The position numbers and the translations under genes were made by a program. Shown here piece by piece: positions 22,216 to 29,197 of a DNA stretch of 32,855 bases (position 1 is its first letter; each line of letters opens with the position of its first letter). The DNA is from Acidobacteriota bacterium (GTDB lineage: Bacteria > Acidobacteriota > UBA6911 > JACOSC01). The stretch covers positions 1 to 32,855 of the forward strand of contig JACOSC010000253.1 of NCBI GenBank assembly GCA_016179055.1. Reading direction: 5' to 3'. The notes under the pieces are model-generated. The model saw nothing but the letters and a program-made list of their open reading frames with translations, was not told the DNA's origin and made no database searches.

Positions 22216-23335
22216 ACGTATCGAGCTGAGAGAAATTCGACTGCCGCTCGTGCATTTTTTTGAAACCAGTTTTCACCGCCTCTACGATCGTCGCATCGTG
22301 CTCACGCGCGTGTTCAGCGAAGGTTTCATCGGATTCGGTGAAGCCACGGCCGCCGCCGACCCTTACTATAGCTATGAAACGGCCGACACCGCCTGGCATA
22401 TCATCAAGGATTTCATCGCGCCGGAATTATTCAAACGGCCGGTGGAACAGGCCGCGGCGGTCGCCGAGCGGCTGGCGCGCATACGCGGGCACAATATGGC
22501 CAAGGCAGCGGTCGAGATCGCGCTGTGGGACCTCGAAGCTCGCATGAAAGGACTGCCGCTTTACCAGTGGCTCGGCGGCGTTCGCCGTGAGATTCCCTGC
22601 GGGGTTTCTATCGGGATTCAGGACTCGGTCGAACAGTTGTTGGATAAGATTCGCACGGAGATAGACGCCGGCTATCGGCGTATCAAGATCAAGATCAAGC
22701 CCGGTTGGGACGTCGAGGTAATTCGGCGCGTACGAGAGGTGTTTCCGGACATATTATTGATGGCGGATGCCAACTCGGCCTATACACTCTCGGATATCGA
22801 TCTCCTTCGTCGTCTGGATCAGTTCAATCTTATGATGATTGAACAGCCGTTGGCCTATGATGATATACTGGACCATGCCAAACTCGTGCGTGAACTGGCG
22901 ACACCGATTTGCCTGGATGAGTCAATCCTCAACACCGATACGGCGAGGAAGGCTATCGAATATGGCTGCTGCAAGATCATCAACGTCAAATTAGGCCGCG
23001 TGGGTGGGTTCGCCGAAGCGCAGCGTATGCAAGCGTACTGCGCGGCGGCCGGCGTGCCGGTTTGGTGTGGCGGCATGTTGGAGTCGGGCATCGGACGAGC
23101 GCACAATATTGCCTTATCCACGCTGCCGGGCTTCACCTTGCCGGGCGACGTTTCCGCCAGCCGGCGCTACTTTCACCGCGACGTAATCGTTCCCCCGGTC
23201 GTAGTGCGGCCCGACGGCTTCATCCCCGTGTCACAATCGCCCGGCCTCGGTTACGAGCCGGACCTCGAATTTATCAATCAAGTCACCGTGCGCTGCGAAA
23301 CCCTCGCCAGCCTGGATTTTCCCGTAAGAAATTAA
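22205..23335 (+). CDS. o-Succinylbenzoate synthase / N-succinylamino acid racemase
   Basis: 376 residues from ATG 22205, which follows AAAGGGAA and overlaps the acetyltransferase stop; an in-frame upstream start at 22139 lies inside that gene and is rejected. Enolase superfamily, MenC type 2: catalytic K163 in RIKIKIKPGWD, metal ligands D188 (MADANSAY), E213 (IEQPLAYDD) and D238 (LDESI), and second catalytic K262 (INVKLGRVGG). All are intact and at nearly the same numbers as in the characterised Amycolatopsis enzyme. Members either dehydrate SHCHC in menaquinone synthesis, racemise N-succinylamino acids, or do both. No other men gene is adjacent and the partner is an acyltransferase, so amino acid racemisation is at least as likely. 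Hence no gene symbol is given. Confidence 0.9.
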   Translation: MRIERIELREIRLPLVHFFETSFHRLYDRRIVLTRVFSEGFIGFGEATAAADPYYSYETADTAWHIIKDFIAPELFKRPVEQAAAVAERLARIRGHNMAKAAVEIALWDLEARMKGLPLYQWLGGVRREIPCGVSIGIQDSVEQLLDKIRTEIDAGYRRIKIKIKPGWDVEVIRRVREVFPDILLMADANSAYTLSDIDLLRRLDQFNLMMIEQPLAYDDILDHAKLVRELATPICLDESILNTDTARKAIEYGCCKIINVKLGRVGGFAEAQRMQAYCAAAGVPVWCGGMLESGIGRAHNIALSTLPGFTLPGDVSASRRYFHRDVIVPPVVVRPDGFIPVSQSPGLGYEPDLEFINQVTVRCETLASLDFPVRN

Positions 23336-23347
23336 ACTAAAAAACAC

Positions 23348-23630
23348 CCTAACCCGGACGAGCCGGAACCAAACAGGCTGGCATTTCACCACAGAGACAC
23401 AGAGGCCACTGAGAAGTCAAGACATGGATTTAAAGAAGCTCCCAGAACAAAAGAAAGATTGTATAACAGCCGTATCCCTCCGTGAACTCTGTGTCTCTGT
23501 GGTGAGAAGGGAGAGGCCATGTCGGAGGGGTTTCCAAATCGTCAAACGCCCGCGTGAATAAATGGCGAAACCCGACCTCCAAAAAATATTTTGCCCGTTT
23601 CAACACAATTTCATCTTGTCAGATACTAAG
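23348..23630 (+). repeat. Dispersed repeat R3, copy 2 (with hairpin insert)
   Basis: Starts CCTAACCCGGACGAGCCGGA and ends CTTGTCAGATACTAAG. It matches 32054-32336 along its whole length and 16637-16774 outside the inserted hairpin element at 23386-23505. It lies just after the racemase stop; in copy 1 the repeat also begins directly after a stop codon. No gene is supported. Confidence 0.85.
23386..23505. mobile_element. Hairpin element with 19-bp terminal inverted repeats, inside R3 copy 2
   Basis: TCACCACAGAGACACAGAG (23386-23404) and its exact complement (23487-23505) bound 120 bp with no ORF of note. The same element, with mismatches in its arms, occupies the same place in R3 copy 3 (32092-32211) and is absent from R3 copy 1. 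This is MITE-like by structure. The CACAGAGACACAGAG motif recurs in many bacterial genomes; its mobiliser is unknown to me. Confidence 0.7.
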
Positions 23631-23788
23631 TACCTTTGTTCATAAGTACGGTAACCAAAATTCGTTCAAGCGGTGAGTTGCTTTTTTTCGAGTAATTCCT
23701 ATAGATTACGGCTAGCGAATTTCCACTCGAATGGCTTTTTACCGCTTTTTCATAGTGGGATTGAAAGCTCGTGATACGATCTTTATGT

Positions 23789-23899
23789 ATCTTCTCAATA
23801 AATCGGGGTACGGGCCTTTCCCAAGATTCAGTAGGGGCATGTGGCCGTGCGCCCCCTACATTTTTGGGATAATCCCTTACTCAGATTTATTGAGAAGAT
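23789..23899. mobile_element. R5 MITE-like element, copy 1
   Basis: 111 bp bounded by perfect 16-bp inverted repeats, ATCTTCTCAATAAATC and GATTTATTGAGAAGAT. The interior has a CAAGATTCAGTAGGGGCATG block and a GGGATAATCCCTTAC block. Related copies lie at 24138-24246 and 32535-32643. It encodes nothing credible. The neighbouring 23631-23788 is unique sequence without a supported gene. Confidence 0.65.
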
Positions 23900-23910
23900 G
23901 CGATGCCGGC

Positions 23911-24137
23911 TAATAATATCCCTGAAAGGGATACCTAAAATAGCCGGGGGTGGAGCGGAGCGGAACCCCCGGTCAGGCATGACCGCAGTTCGTTCGACCC
24001 TGAAGGGGTCGTCTAAAGGAACGGGCGGCGGTGGGGTTCGACCCCTTCAGGGTCGAAACGTGGGGGCGGGGAGCACCGGGGGTTGCGCTCCGCTCCACCC
24101 CCGGCTATCTTATTCGGCCCTTTCAGGGCCAGCGGGT
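23911..24137 (+). repeat. Dispersed repeat R2, copy 1 (large cruciform)
   Basis: Outer 33-bp arms at 23940-23972 and 24076-24108 are complementary with one mismatch (left arm begins ATAGCCGGGGGTGGAGCGGA). Inner 19-bp arms at 23993-24011 and 24039-24057 are perfect complements (TTCGACCCTGAAGGGGTCG). Flanking hairpins are TATCCC/GGGATA on the left (23917-23933) and GGCCC/GGGCC on the right (24116-24130). It recurs at 32337-32534. The long reading frames across it are repeat artefacts. Confidence 0.85.
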
Positions 24138-24246
24138 ATCTTCTCCATTAATTGGGTAAGGATCTCTTCCAAGGTTCAATGGCGACATGAGTCCGTGGGG
24201 CCTGACATTTTGGGGATAATCTCTTACCCCGATTTATTGAGAAGAT
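24138..24246. mobile_element. R5 MITE-like element, copy 2
   Basis: Begins ATCTTCTCCATTAATTGGGT and ends CCCCGATTTATTGAGAAGAT, so the terminal repeats are imperfect. Its interior matches the copies at 23789 and 32535 (GAGTCCGTGGG, CTGACATTTT). It directly follows R2 copy 1, as copy 3 follows R2 copy 2. Between 24247 and 24385 I see no gene. Confidence 0.6.
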
Positions 24247-24385
24247 GCATCTTTATTTTTGTTACGATATTTATGTCCGAATGTACTAAGATCACGCGTG
24301 AAGGGGCCAAGTTTCGTGTGCGCCCAGTAAAACTTGGTAAACATTCCGCATGACTTTCGCCAAAAAAACAACGAGTGATCAAACG

Positions 24386-26563
24386 CTATCGCGGCGTGTC
24401 ATTGATCAGGATACTCACGTCGTGTGACCAAAAATTGGCCGTGGCTAAATCTAAGCGGTTATCGCCATTGAAGTCACCCACCACGAGCGACCACGCATTT
24501 TTCCCCGCCCCGAAATGTCGTGCCGGGCCGAAGCTGCCATCGCCCATTCCAAGCAGAATGGATACGTCGTTGCCTAACCCATGCGCTACGGCTAAGTCTA
24601 AGACCTCATCCCCGTTAAAATCACCAAGGGCCACCGCCTGACTACCTGCCCGCCATCGTTCGACAGTTATCACTTGTTCCGCTTGGAAGGCGCCATCGCC
24701 TTGACCCAGCAAGACAGATACCACGCTCCTGCTGGGATGACCTATAACTAGGTCCGGAATGTTATCTCCATTCACATCACCGATGCTAACTGACCGAGGG
24801 CCCTCACTCACGCTCATTTCCTGGATCACTTGAAAGGTGCCGTCACCTTGGCCTAAAAGAATCGATGCCCGATTGGAGAGCGCATGCAGCAACACCAAAT
24901 CTTGACGATTATCGCCATCGAAGTCGCCGACCGCCACGGCTACCGGACCGGGCCCTATGGTTAGGTGACTCGCTTCTTGAAACGTCCCGTCACCATTGCC
25001 CAGCAGAATGGAGACCCGGGTCAGCGTGGCATGGATCAACACGAGATCGGGTATTTGGTCCCCGTTAAAATCTGCCGTTCGGATCGAAGCCCCGGCCACG
25101 GGAAGGTCCGGCATCCGCCGGAAGGTCCCATCGCCTTGGCCCAGGAGGATGGCTACGGTGCCAGAGCCCGAGTTGGCCACGGCGAGGTCGAGAAAGCCGT
25201 CTCGATTGAAATCACCCGCCGTCAGGGAGTTTGGCCGACTACCCACGTAGATGTTCTGTGCCGGCTGAAAGGCGCCGTCACCCACGCCCAGCAAGATGGA
25301 GATATTATTCGAGTCCACGTTGGTCGTCGCAAGATCCAATATCCCATCGCCGTTGAAATCTTCTGCGATCACCCCTTGTGTGCCTTGGCCGGTGGGATAG
25401 TCTGCCGTCGACCGAAACGTGCCATCTCCGTTGCCGAATATAACAGACACGTGGTCCGACTCCATATTAGCCACCACCAGGGCCAGCCGGTTATCCCCAT
25501 TAAAATCGCCGACCCGAATCGACTGCGGCCGCACCCCAACCCAGAAGTTTTGAACCCTCCGAAACGTGCCGTCTCCGTTCCCGAGAAGAATCGACACATT
25601 GGGCGACTCCGAATTAGCCACGGCTAAATCCTCATAACCATCGCCGTTGAAATCACCGACCGTCACCGAGGTCGGCCATCGGCCCGTCGGTATGTTCCGC
25701 GCCGCTAGGAAGGTCCCGTCGCCGTTGCTGAGTAGGACCGAGACATTGTCTCCCAGTGTGTTGGTGACCGCCAAATCGTCAAAGCCATCGCCATTGAAGT
25801 CCCCCGCGGCGACCGAACTCGGTTGTAGGCCCGCCAGGAAGGTTCTTTGCAATTCAAAAGCACCATCCCCCCGACCCAGTAGCACTGACACATTATGCGA
25901 GCTAAAATTGGCCATCACCAAATCCTGAACCCCATCGCCATTGAAGTCGCCTTTGGTAATGGAAAAAGGGCCCTGTCCCACCTCCAAGCTTTGTCTCGTT
26001 TGAAACGTGCCATCGCCTTGACCGACGAGGATTATGACGGTCCCGCCCGGATACGGACAACAACTAAAGCCCCTGAGAGCCACCGCCAAATCCGCCTTCC
26101 CATCGCCGTTGAAGTCGCCCACGGTAACCGAACTCGGCCCGTTTCCCACTACAATATATTCAGGCGATTGAAATGTTCCGTCGCCGTTGCCGAATAAGAG
26201 TCCCACCTTGTTTACGCCGTCCACCATAACTAGGTCGAGGTGTTCGTCCCCATTGAGGTCGCCGACCGTGAGAGACCCAATGCTGCTTCCTATCCGCAAG
26301 ACTTGCACGGGTTGCAATGTGCCATCCCTCTGGCCGAGCCAGACCCTAATGAAACCGGGATCCAGAGTACCCGCCGCCACATCTAAAATCTGGTCGCCAT
26401 TGAAGTCCCCCACGGCCACTGAGGTAGGACCTTGTTCCATCGAATAATCCCTTCGGGCTATAAAAGACACCTCGCCTTGCGCCCACAAGGGCTCCTCTAC
26501 GGGGGGACCCCCAAGTAAAATACTCAACCCAATGACAATCCAACTTGTCTTAAGCCCAACCAT
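24386..26563 (-). CDS. Secreted FG-GAP/VCBS repeat protein, paralogue A
   Basis: 725 residues from ATG 26563, chosen because AAAGGAAG precedes it and a signal peptide follows (MVGLKTSWIVIGLSILLGGP, cleaved near WAQ); an upstream in-frame extension of 32 residues lacks both. The mature protein is 14 repeats of about 50 residues, each with a Ca-binding-type loop (GDFNGDGYEDLAVAN) and an SVLLGNGDGTF strand pair. Such repeats form integrin-alpha-like propellers. Repeat 7 has lost the last Asp of its loop (FNGDNRLALV). Repeat 3 holds a Cys pair (SCCPYPGG) shared with paralogue B. It ends NVDVSIL-like at HDVSILINDTPR with no sorting domain seen. It is probably extracellular; the ligand is unknown. 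Confidence 0.88.
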   Translation of the reverse strand: MVGLKTSWIVIGLSILLGGPPVEEPLWAQGEVSFIARRDYSMEQGPTSVAVGDFNGDQILDVAAGTLDPGFIRVWLGQRDGTLQPVQVLRIGSSIGSLTVGDLNGDEHLDLVMVDGVNKVGLLFGNGDGTFQSPEYIVVGNGPSSVTVGDFNGDGKADLAVALRGFSCCPYPGGTVIILVGQGDGTFQTRQSLEVGQGPFSITKGDFNGDGVQDLVMANFSSHNVSVLLGRGDGAFELQRTFLAGLQPSSVAAGDFNGDGFDDLAVTNTLGDNVSVLLSNGDGTFLAARNIPTGRWPTSVTVGDFNGDGYEDLAVANSESPNVSILLGNGDGTFRRVQNFWVGVRPQSIRVGDFNGDNRLALVVANMESDHVSVIFGNGDGTFRSTADYPTGQGTQGVIAEDFNGDGILDLATTNVDSNNISILLGVGDGAFQPAQNIYVGSRPNSLTAGDFNRDGFLDLAVANSGSGTVAILLGQGDGTFRRMPDLPVAGASIRTADFNGDQIPDLVLIHATLTRVSILLGNGDGTFQEASHLTIGPGPVAVAVGDFDGDNRQDLVLLHALSNRASILLGQGDGTFQVIQEMSVSEGPRSVSIGDVNGDNIPDLVIGHPSRSVVSVLLGQGDGAFQAEQVITVERWRAGSQAVALGDFNGDEVLDLAVAHGLGNDVSILLGMGDGSFGPARHFGAGKNAWSLVVGDFNGDNRLDLATANFWSHDVSILINDTPR

Positions 26564-26640
26564 ATCTTCCTTTATCCTGGACCTACGAAAATCCATCCAT
26601 GAATAATCTTCGTTGACTGCGATGCGTACTTGCGTACTAT

Positions 26641-26669
26641 GGAATCGGGGTTCATGCAACCCCGATTCC
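26641..26669 (-). promoter_or_regulatory. Perfect 10-bp hairpin ahead of paralogue A
   Basis: GGAATCGGGG and CCCCGATTCC enclose a 9-nt loop. It starts 24 nt after the stop of the BNR remnant and about 78 nt before ATG 26563. A hairpin of different sequence occupies the same place ahead of paralogue B (29139-29172). No U tract follows on the transcribed strand. Possible intercistronic processing or attenuation structure. Confidence 0.45.
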
Positions 26670-26692
26670 CACCACGCGGCGCAGTCCAGGAT

Positions 26693-26840
26693 TTACCGTG
26701 CTCTAGCCCGCAACATCTGGTTCGCGGTACTAAAGCGGTAAATGCCACTCCCTTCGATAACAGCGTAGGCTTTGGTTTGCCCAGGTGTGGATGCTATGGC
26801 CTGAATGTCGCGCACGCGGAAACGATCGGACCACGCTTCC
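26693..26840 (-). pseudogene. 3'-end remnant of a BNR-repeat gene
   Basis: Reads EAWSDRFRVRDIQAIASTPG, then QTKAYAVIEGSGIYRFSTAN, then QMLRARAR and TAA. This matches the last 47 or so residues of the intact gene at 29198-31750 (AWSDRYRVRDIQAIAPTNGQ to MQRARHR), including the stop. Similarity ends at about 26840, upstream of which (26841-26898) no homologous coding sequence is visible. It has no start codon or upstream domain. It marks the end of a tandemly duplicated unit. Confidence 0.8.
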
Positions 26841-26898
26841 CTCGTGCTGCGGAGTCCTTTCTTGCAGCTTGAATTCCTACAGGCTTGCTATGCCCATC

Positions 26899-29067
26899 CT
26901 AACGCGGCCGCGTGTCATTGATCAGGATGCTCACGTCGTAGGACCAATAATTAGCCGTCGCTAAATCCGGACGACCATCGCCGTTGAAATCACCGACCGC
27001 GACCGCCCAAGGATTATTGCCGACCCCAAAGTGTTGTACGGGATAAAATGTACCATCGCCTACTCCCAGCAAGATGGATAGGTTGTTGGACCATTTAGCC
27101 ACGGCCAAATCCGGAATGTTATCCCCGTCGAAGTCGGCTGCAACGATAGAATTGGGACCTCTACCCACATCCCAGCTTTGGGCTTCCTGGAACGTGCCAT
27201 CCCCACGACCTAGTAAGACGGAAACCGTGTCCGACGACGAATTGGCCACCGCTAAATCTAAGTAACCATCATTATTGAAATCTCCAATGGTAACGGAGCG
27301 TGGCTGCCTTCCCACGTCAAATTGTTGCGCCGCCTGAAATGTGCCATCACCGACTCCGAGCAAAACCGACACGTTGTTTGAATTGAAATTAACCACGGCT
27401 AAATCCGGAATGGCATCTCCATTGAAGTCCGCGATTCTAACGGCTTGGGGGTTAGCTCCCACGTCAAAGTATTGCGCCGCTCGAAATGTGCCATCGCCCC
27501 GGCCGAGAAAGATGGACACTTGGTTCGTACGCCATGTAGTGACCGCCAAATCTAAAACTTGATCGCCATTAAAATCGCCAGCTACGATGGAACTGGCGCT
27601 ATTGCCAATGAAAACATTTCTCGGTTCCTGAAACGTGCCGTCTCCGCGACCGAACAGAATATACATATAATCTAACCGTCCACTGGTCACGACCAAATCC
27701 TGGAACGTATCGCCATTAAAATCGCCCACGGCTATGGCGTTCGGCCAATTGCCCACGGAAAAGGTGCGTGCCGCCTGAAAGGTTCCATCCCCTCGGCCGA
27801 GCAGGATGGACACCGTATGGGAATCAACATTAGCCGTAGCTAAATCGGGAATACTGTCACCATTGAAGTCACCTGTTACTACAAAAGTAGTGCCCATACT
27901 GGCTGGAAAACTGGACGCAGACATGAAGGTGCCATCGCCGTTTCCGAGGATAATGGATACATATCCTGACTCCTGATTGGCCAACACTAAATCGGGCCAG
28001 TTATCGCCATTGAAGTCATTGACCTGAATTGACTGAGGCCGAGCCCCGGCCCAGTAGTTCCGCGCCGTTTGGAACGTGCCATCCCCGTTACCTAGCAGGA
28101 TGGATACATTGTAGGACGACAGATTCGCCACCGCCAAATCGAGCTGATTATCACCATTGAAATCCCCCACCGCAACCGAGTCCGGCCAGGTGCCCGTGCC
28201 GGCGTTCGGCGCGGGTCGGAATGTCCCGTCGCCGTTGCCCAGTAAGATTGACACGTTATAGTTAAGGGTATTGGTAACCGCCAAATCCAGGATCGCATCG
28301 CCATTGAAATCGCCGACGGCGACCGAACTCGGCTGCACACCCACACGGAATGTTTGCTGCGGTTGAAACGTGCCATCGCCGTTGCCCAGCAGGACCGAAA
28401 CATCATCCGAGCTAAAATTCGACATCACCAAATCGTCAAACCCATCGCCATTGAAATCGCCTTTGGTGATGGAAAAGGGACCCCGTCCTACAGGGTAAGT
28501 CTGTCCGGCTTGAAATGTCCCATCCCCCTGGCCTACGAGAATCAGCACGGTACCTCCTGAATAGGGGCAACACGCAAAACCCACATGCGCTACCGCCAAA
28601 TCTGGAATAGTGTCTCCGTTGAAGTCGCCGATCGCCACCGAACTCGGGCCACTGCCGACGATGATGCTTTGCGCTGATTGAAAGGTGCCGTCGCCATTGC
28701 CCAAGAGCATAACGATTCGATTTCCCGTAACGGCCATTACCAAGTCCAGATGATTATCCCCATTGAGATCGCCCGTGGTCAGCGCTCCAGGAAATAGGCC
28801 CACTACGATGCTTTGCATCGGTTGATACGTACCGTCGCCCGTACCGAGCAGGATGGTCACGCGGTCGGATTCGCGACCGCCGACGGCCAGATCGGGAATA
28901 CCATCCTCATTAAAGTCACCAGTGGTAACGGAATGGGGGGCACCGGTCACAAGGTAATCTCTGCGGGCGAAGAACGATGCTGCGCTTTGGCACAGCACGG
29001 AATCTACAACGAAGGAACTCCAAAGCATTATACACAACCCTGTAATCAACCAACTTCTTCTAAGCAC
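26899..29067 (-). CDS. Secreted FG-GAP/VCBS repeat protein, paralogue B
   Basis: 722 residues from GTG 29067, chosen because AAAGGAA lies upstream and the codons after it align with paralogue A (LRRSWLIT against LKTSWIVI); a TTG at 29130 would add 21 residues. The signal peptide ends near SVLC-Q. Like paralogue A it has 14 repeats of about 50 residues with GDFNGDxxxDLAV loops, the same Cys pair (ACCPYSGG) in repeat 3 and nearly the same C-terminus (YDVSILINDTRPR). The two are clearly a tandem gene duplication that has diverged within most repeats. Extracellular propeller-type adhesion or scaffold role is inferred from the family. Confidence 0.87.
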   Translation of the reverse strand: MLRRSWLITGLCIMLWSSFVVDSVLCQSAASFFARRDYLVTGAPHSVTTGDFNEDGIPDLAVGGRESDRVTILLGTGDGTYQPMQSIVVGLFPGALTTGDLNGDNHLDLVMAVTGNRIVMLLGNGDGTFQSAQSIIVGSGPSSVAIGDFNGDTIPDLAVAHVGFACCPYSGGTVLILVGQGDGTFQAGQTYPVGRGPFSITKGDFNGDGFDDLVMSNFSSDDVSVLLGNGDGTFQPQQTFRVGVQPSSVAVGDFNGDAILDLAVTNTLNYNVSILLGNGDGTFRPAPNAGTGTWPDSVAVGDFNGDNQLDLAVANLSSYNVSILLGNGDGTFQTARNYWAGARPQSIQVNDFNGDNWPDLVLANQESGYVSIILGNGDGTFMSASSFPASMGTTFVVTGDFNGDSIPDLATANVDSHTVSILLGRGDGTFQAARTFSVGNWPNAIAVGDFNGDTFQDLVVTSGRLDYMYILFGRGDGTFQEPRNVFIGNSASSIVAGDFNGDQVLDLAVTTWRTNQVSIFLGRGDGTFRAAQYFDVGANPQAVRIADFNGDAIPDLAVVNFNSNNVSVLLGVGDGTFQAAQQFDVGRQPRSVTIGDFNNDGYLDLAVANSSSDTVSVLLGRGDGTFQEAQSWDVGRGPNSIVAADFDGDNIPDLAVAKWSNNLSILLGVGDGTFYPVQHFGVGNNPWAVAVGDFNGDGRPDLATANYWSYDVSILINDTRPR

Positions 29068-29138
29068 AAGTATTTGTTCCTTTCTTGGACTCAAGAAAGC
29101 CCACACATAAATAATAGCTATTGGCAGCAAACAGAGCC

Positions 29139-29172
29139 TGAGAATCAGGATTGGTGGTACCGTGATTCCTCA
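29139..29172 (-). promoter_or_regulatory. Hairpin ahead of paralogue B
   Basis: TGAGAATCA (29139-29147) pairs with TGATTCCTCA (29163-29172) with one bulge and a 15-nt loop. It lies 26 nt past the stop of the BNR gene, the same position as the perfect hairpin at 26641-26669 although the stem sequence differs. Confidence 0.35.
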
Positions 29173-29197
29173 ACGCGCTGTGCTCAGACTCCATGAT

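Noticed and set aside
23841-24353. 170-codon frame across R2, and the similar frame at 32292-32657
   Set aside because: Both are produced by the same repeat sequence; the translated strings are copies of each other and show no protein constraint.
24865-26447. Plus-strand frames of up to 220 codons across the FG-GAP genes
   Set aside because: They mirror the 50-residue periodicity of the minus-strand FG-GAP repeats and are antisense artefacts.
24386-29067. Periodic repeats resembling an array
   Set aside because: The period of about 150-195 bp follows the codons of FG-GAP repeats with variable sequence, so it is not a CRISPR or satellite array.
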